A DNA stretch of 64,000 bases from Flavobacterium difficile. GTDB taxonomy: Bacteria; Bacteroidota; Bacteroidia; Flavobacteriales; Flavobacteriaceae. Position 1 is the stretch's first letter, and every line of letters begins with the position of its first letter. Positions 62,614-64,000 of the stretch are shown here, in pieces. Under the pieces are notes generated by a model. The model was not told the DNA's origin. It did no database searches and saw only the letters and a program-made list of their open reading frames with translations. Made by a program: the position numbers and the translations under genes. The stretch covers positions 17,431-81,430 of the forward strand of contig NZ_JAAJBT010000008.1 of NCBI RefSeq assembly GCF_011392115.1, in the 5' to 3' direction.

Positions 62614-62654
62614 AAATGTGTGTTTAATTTAGGCAAAGATAGAAATATATACTG

Positions 62655-62695
62655 TAAAAAAAATTCTCACCTTGAGGAAAAGTGAGAATTTTAAT
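62655..62695 (-). terminator. Terminator after folE
   Basis: Minus strand AAAATTCTCACTTTTCCTCA with its complement AGGTGAGAATTTTTTTT-type arm: stem AATTCTCAC / GTGAGAATT, loop about TTTTCCTCAAG, T run after it. Twenty nt from the folE stop. Confidence 0.82.
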
Positions 62696-62715
62696 AAATA
62701 TCTGTAACCAGAAAA

Positions 62716-63396
62716 TTAATTATTAATAAGCTGTAATAATTCATTTATTTTTTGAGGATTATTGAAAGCACCATCATAATATGTAGTAACAGTTGCAGAG
62801 CTTTCGTCTTTTATACCTCTTGAGGAAACACAAAGATGTTTAGCGTCGATGATAACTGCAACGTCTTCGGTTTGTAAAACTTGTTTTAATTCGTTAGCAA
62901 TTTGAATGGTTAACCTTTCTTGCACCTGAGGTCTCTTAGCATAATATTGTACAATTCTGTTAATTTTGGATAATCCAATTACTTTTCCAGAAGAAATATA
63001 AGCCACATGAACCTTTCCAAATATTGGTACAAAATGATGCTCACAGTTAGAATAAAAAGTAATATTTTTTTCTAACAACATTTGATTGTATTGGTATTTG
63101 TTATCGAATAATGCGATTTTTGGTTTGTTTTGTGGATTTAATCCAGAAAAAATTTCTTCTACATACATTTTAGCAACTCTTTCAGGCGTACCTTTTAAAG
63201 AATCGTCTGATAAGTCAAGGCCTAGAGTATCCATAATTTCTTCAAAAAGAGAAGCTATTTTTACTTTCTTTTCTGAATCTGATAATTCGAAAGCATCTTT
63301 TTTAAGAGGAGTTTCTATTGAAGTGAATAAATGTTCGTCACCAATTTCTTCAACTGATAAAGTAGTTAAACCATTTAAATTTATAGGGTCTTTCAT
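62716..63396 (-). CDS. folE: GTP cyclohydrolase I (FolE, type IA)
   Basis: 226 residues. The N-terminal ~45 residues are variable; the T-fold core follows with GLDLSDDSLKGTPERVAKMY, FYSNCEHHFVPIFGKVHVAY (zinc Cys and catalytic His, about 115-130), GLSKINRIVQYYAKRPQVQE and KHLCVSSRGIKDESS (second zinc Cys). Converts GTP to dihydroneopterin triphosphate, the first step of folate and pterin synthesis. Single gene with its own terminator. Confidence 0.95.
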   Translation of the reverse strand: MKDPINLNGLTTLSVEEIGDEHLFTSIETPLKKDAFELSDSEKKVKIASLFEEIMDTLGLDLSDDSLKGTPERVAKMYVEEIFSGLNPQNKPKIALFDNKYQYNQMLLEKNITFYSNCEHHFVPIFGKVHVAYISSGKVIGLSKINRIVQYYAKRPQVQERLTIQIANELKQVLQTEDVAVIIDAKHLCVSSRGIKDESSATVTTYYDGAFNNPQKINELLQLINN

Positions 63397-63530
63397 GTGA
63401 TTTTATATTTTACTAAAGCAAAGATAGTAAAATGTTTAACATATTACATAAAAAGTTAAACAAAATTTTAAAAAACTTATTGTATTTAAAATTTAACTAA
63501 TCAATTAGAAGTGTTTTAATAAAAAAAAAA

Positions 63531-63555
63531 GAGTCTTCAAATTATGAAATCTCCT
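63531..63555 (-). terminator. Terminator hairpin, repeat unit 1
   Basis: On the minus strand GAGATTTCATAATTTGAAGA and CTC: stem GAGATTTCA / TGAAGACTC with one mismatch, followed by a run of nine to ten T. Confidence 0.72.
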
Positions 63556-63559
63556 TTGT

Positions 63560-63614
63560 CGGGGTGGCAAGATTCGAACCTGCGGCCTTCCCGCTGTGCG
63601 GGACGCGATAAGCA
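63560..63614 (-). pseudogene. tRNA 3'-half-like fragment, copy 1
   Basis: Minus strand: TTATCGCG (end of a D-arm), a 15-nt arm TCCCGCACAGCGGGA, AGGCC, T-arm GCAGGTTCGAATCTTGC and acceptor end CACCCCGA. The acceptor 5' strand and D-loop are missing, so it cannot be a complete tRNA. The end resembles bacterial tRNA-Pro. Confidence 0.75.
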
Positions 63615-63695
63615 TTAAAAGAGTTCAATTGAAATATTTATATTTAGATACACCTAATTAAGAGTTTGTGTAAGCGTGATAAAGGAAATAAAAAA

Positions 63696-63720
63696 GGAGA
63701 CTTCAAATTATGAAATCTCC
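63696..63720 (-). terminator. Terminator hairpin, repeat unit 2
   Basis: GGAGATTTCATAATTTGAAG and TCTCC on the minus strand, stem GGAGA/TCTCC plus TTCA/TGAA, then six T. Confidence 0.78.
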
Positions 63721-63725
63721 TTTGT

Positions 63726-63780
63726 CGGGGTGGCAGGATTCGAACCAGCGGCCTTCCCGCTGTGCGGGACGCGATAAGCA
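63726..63780 (-). pseudogene. tRNA 3'-half-like fragment, copy 2
   Basis: As copy 1, but the T-arm reads CGCTGGTTCGAATCCTGC: one substitution breaks a T-stem pair that copies 1 and 3 keep, as expected without tRNA function. Confidence 0.75.
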
Positions 63781-63860
63781 TTAAAAGAGTTCAATTTAAT
63801 ATTTAGATTTTGATTTATTTACTAAAGAGTAAGTGTAAGTATATTGAAGTAATAAAAAAA

Positions 63861-63885
63861 GGAGACTTCAAAATATGAAATCTCC
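63861..63885 (-). terminator. Terminator hairpin, repeat unit 3
   Basis: Minus strand GGAGATTTCATATTTTGAAG and TCTCC, then seven T. Same stem as units 1 and 2 with one loop change. Confidence 0.78.
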
Positions 63886-63890
63886 TTTGT

Positions 63891-63945
63891 CGGGGTGGCA
63901 GGATTCGAACCTGCGGCCTTCCCGCTGTGCGGGACGCGATAAGCA
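63891..63945 (-). pseudogene. tRNA 3'-half-like fragment, copy 3
   Basis: T-arm GCAGGTTCGAATCCTGC and acceptor end CACCCCGA intact, arm TCCCGCACAGCGGGA intact, 5' half missing. The array continues beyond the window, where a complete parental tRNA gene might lie (upstream on the minus strand). Confidence 0.75.
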
Positions 63946-64000
63946 TTAAAAAAGTTCAATTGAAGATACACCTAATTTAGAGTTTGTGTAAGTGTAATAG

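Larger units (their letters stand above)
63531..64000 (-). repeat. Tandem ~166-bp units with a tRNA 3'-half and a terminator (runs off the window)
   Basis: Three successive copies start (plus strand) with a hairpin of the form GGAGACTTCAAATTATGAAA and TCTCC, then TTTGTCGGGGTGGCA, a tRNA 3'-half complement, AAGCATTAAAAGAGTTCAAT and a variable ~70-nt tail with GAGTTTGTGTAAG. tRNA-like starts lie at 63560, 63726 and 63891 (periods 166 and 165). On the minus strand the tRNA-like part is followed by the hairpin and a T run, i.e. a terminator. Resembles the rtT/tyrT repeats of E. coli in layout. Confidence 0.82.

Noticed and set aside
63560..63945. Three functional tRNA genes
   Set aside because: No 5' acceptor strand or D-loop precedes any copy, and the anticodon arm is two nucleotides short.

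Overview
The window comes from a low-GC member of the Bacteroidota, almost certainly a Flavobacteriaceae (Flavobacterium-like) chromosome. The evidence is a type IX secretion sorting domain, bacillithiol deacetylase BshB1, a CAL67264-type small membrane protein, DUF3667, B12-dependent methylmalonyl-CoA mutase, and many TAnnTTTG-type minus-7 promoter words. No database search was possible, so all names rest on recognised motifs.

Region 1 (1-26992) is the striking part: an integron-like array of gene cassettes that continues off the left edge. I count 35 complete attC-like recombination sites of 122-127 nt (called E1-E35 here) separating 35 complete cassettes and one partial one. Cassettes read on the minus strand. 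Each has 0-2 small genes lying close to the preceding site, then its own attC-like site on the low-coordinate side. In all 35, the first bases of the cassette are the reverse complement (some G-T pairs) of the bases that open its own attC site, as expected if start and end were joined in a circular, folded-single-strand intermediate. 23 cassettes carry 25 genes: mostly lipoproteins, secreted or membrane proteins of unknown function, plus a GmrSD/DUF262 restriction enzyme, an ankyrin protein, a WG-repeat protein and a DUF4274 protein. 12 complete cassettes carry no credible gene and consist of degenerate tandem repeats. The site family separates the two classes without exception: family I sites go with non-coding cassettes, families II, III and two odd variants with coding cassettes. 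Most sites contain an exact TAnnTTTG word facing the next cassette, so each site may also be a promoter.

Region 2 (26993-28254) is the likely platform: an attI-like junction ending ACAAG/TTAGC, a promoter-like word, and a 371-residue tyrosine recombinase transcribed in the same direction as the cassettes. It has the full R-K-H-R-H-Y set and an IntI-like SPLD tail, but by eye lacks the extra domain that defines integron integrases, so standard integron searches would probably report an integrase-less attC cluster.

Region 3 (28255-63400) is ordinary chromosome. It holds a SanA-like protein, an OmpA-like lipoprotein, a glycosyltransferase, an HsdR_N-type nuclease-like protein, holA, ettA, three tandem paralogous hybrid histidine kinases, DUF3667, purL, a secreted endonuclease I, a beta-helix lipoprotein, a menaquinone pair (MenI-like thioesterase and isochorismate synthase), bshB1, tRNA-His, xerD, a glycerophosphodiesterase, an amidohydrolase, both methylmalonyl-CoA mutase subunits, a DivIC/FtsB-like protein, udk and folE.

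Region 4 (63531-64000) holds three tandem ~166-bp units. Each contains a 55-nt 3' part of a tRNA-like sequence and a terminator, without any 5' half; the array runs off the right edge.
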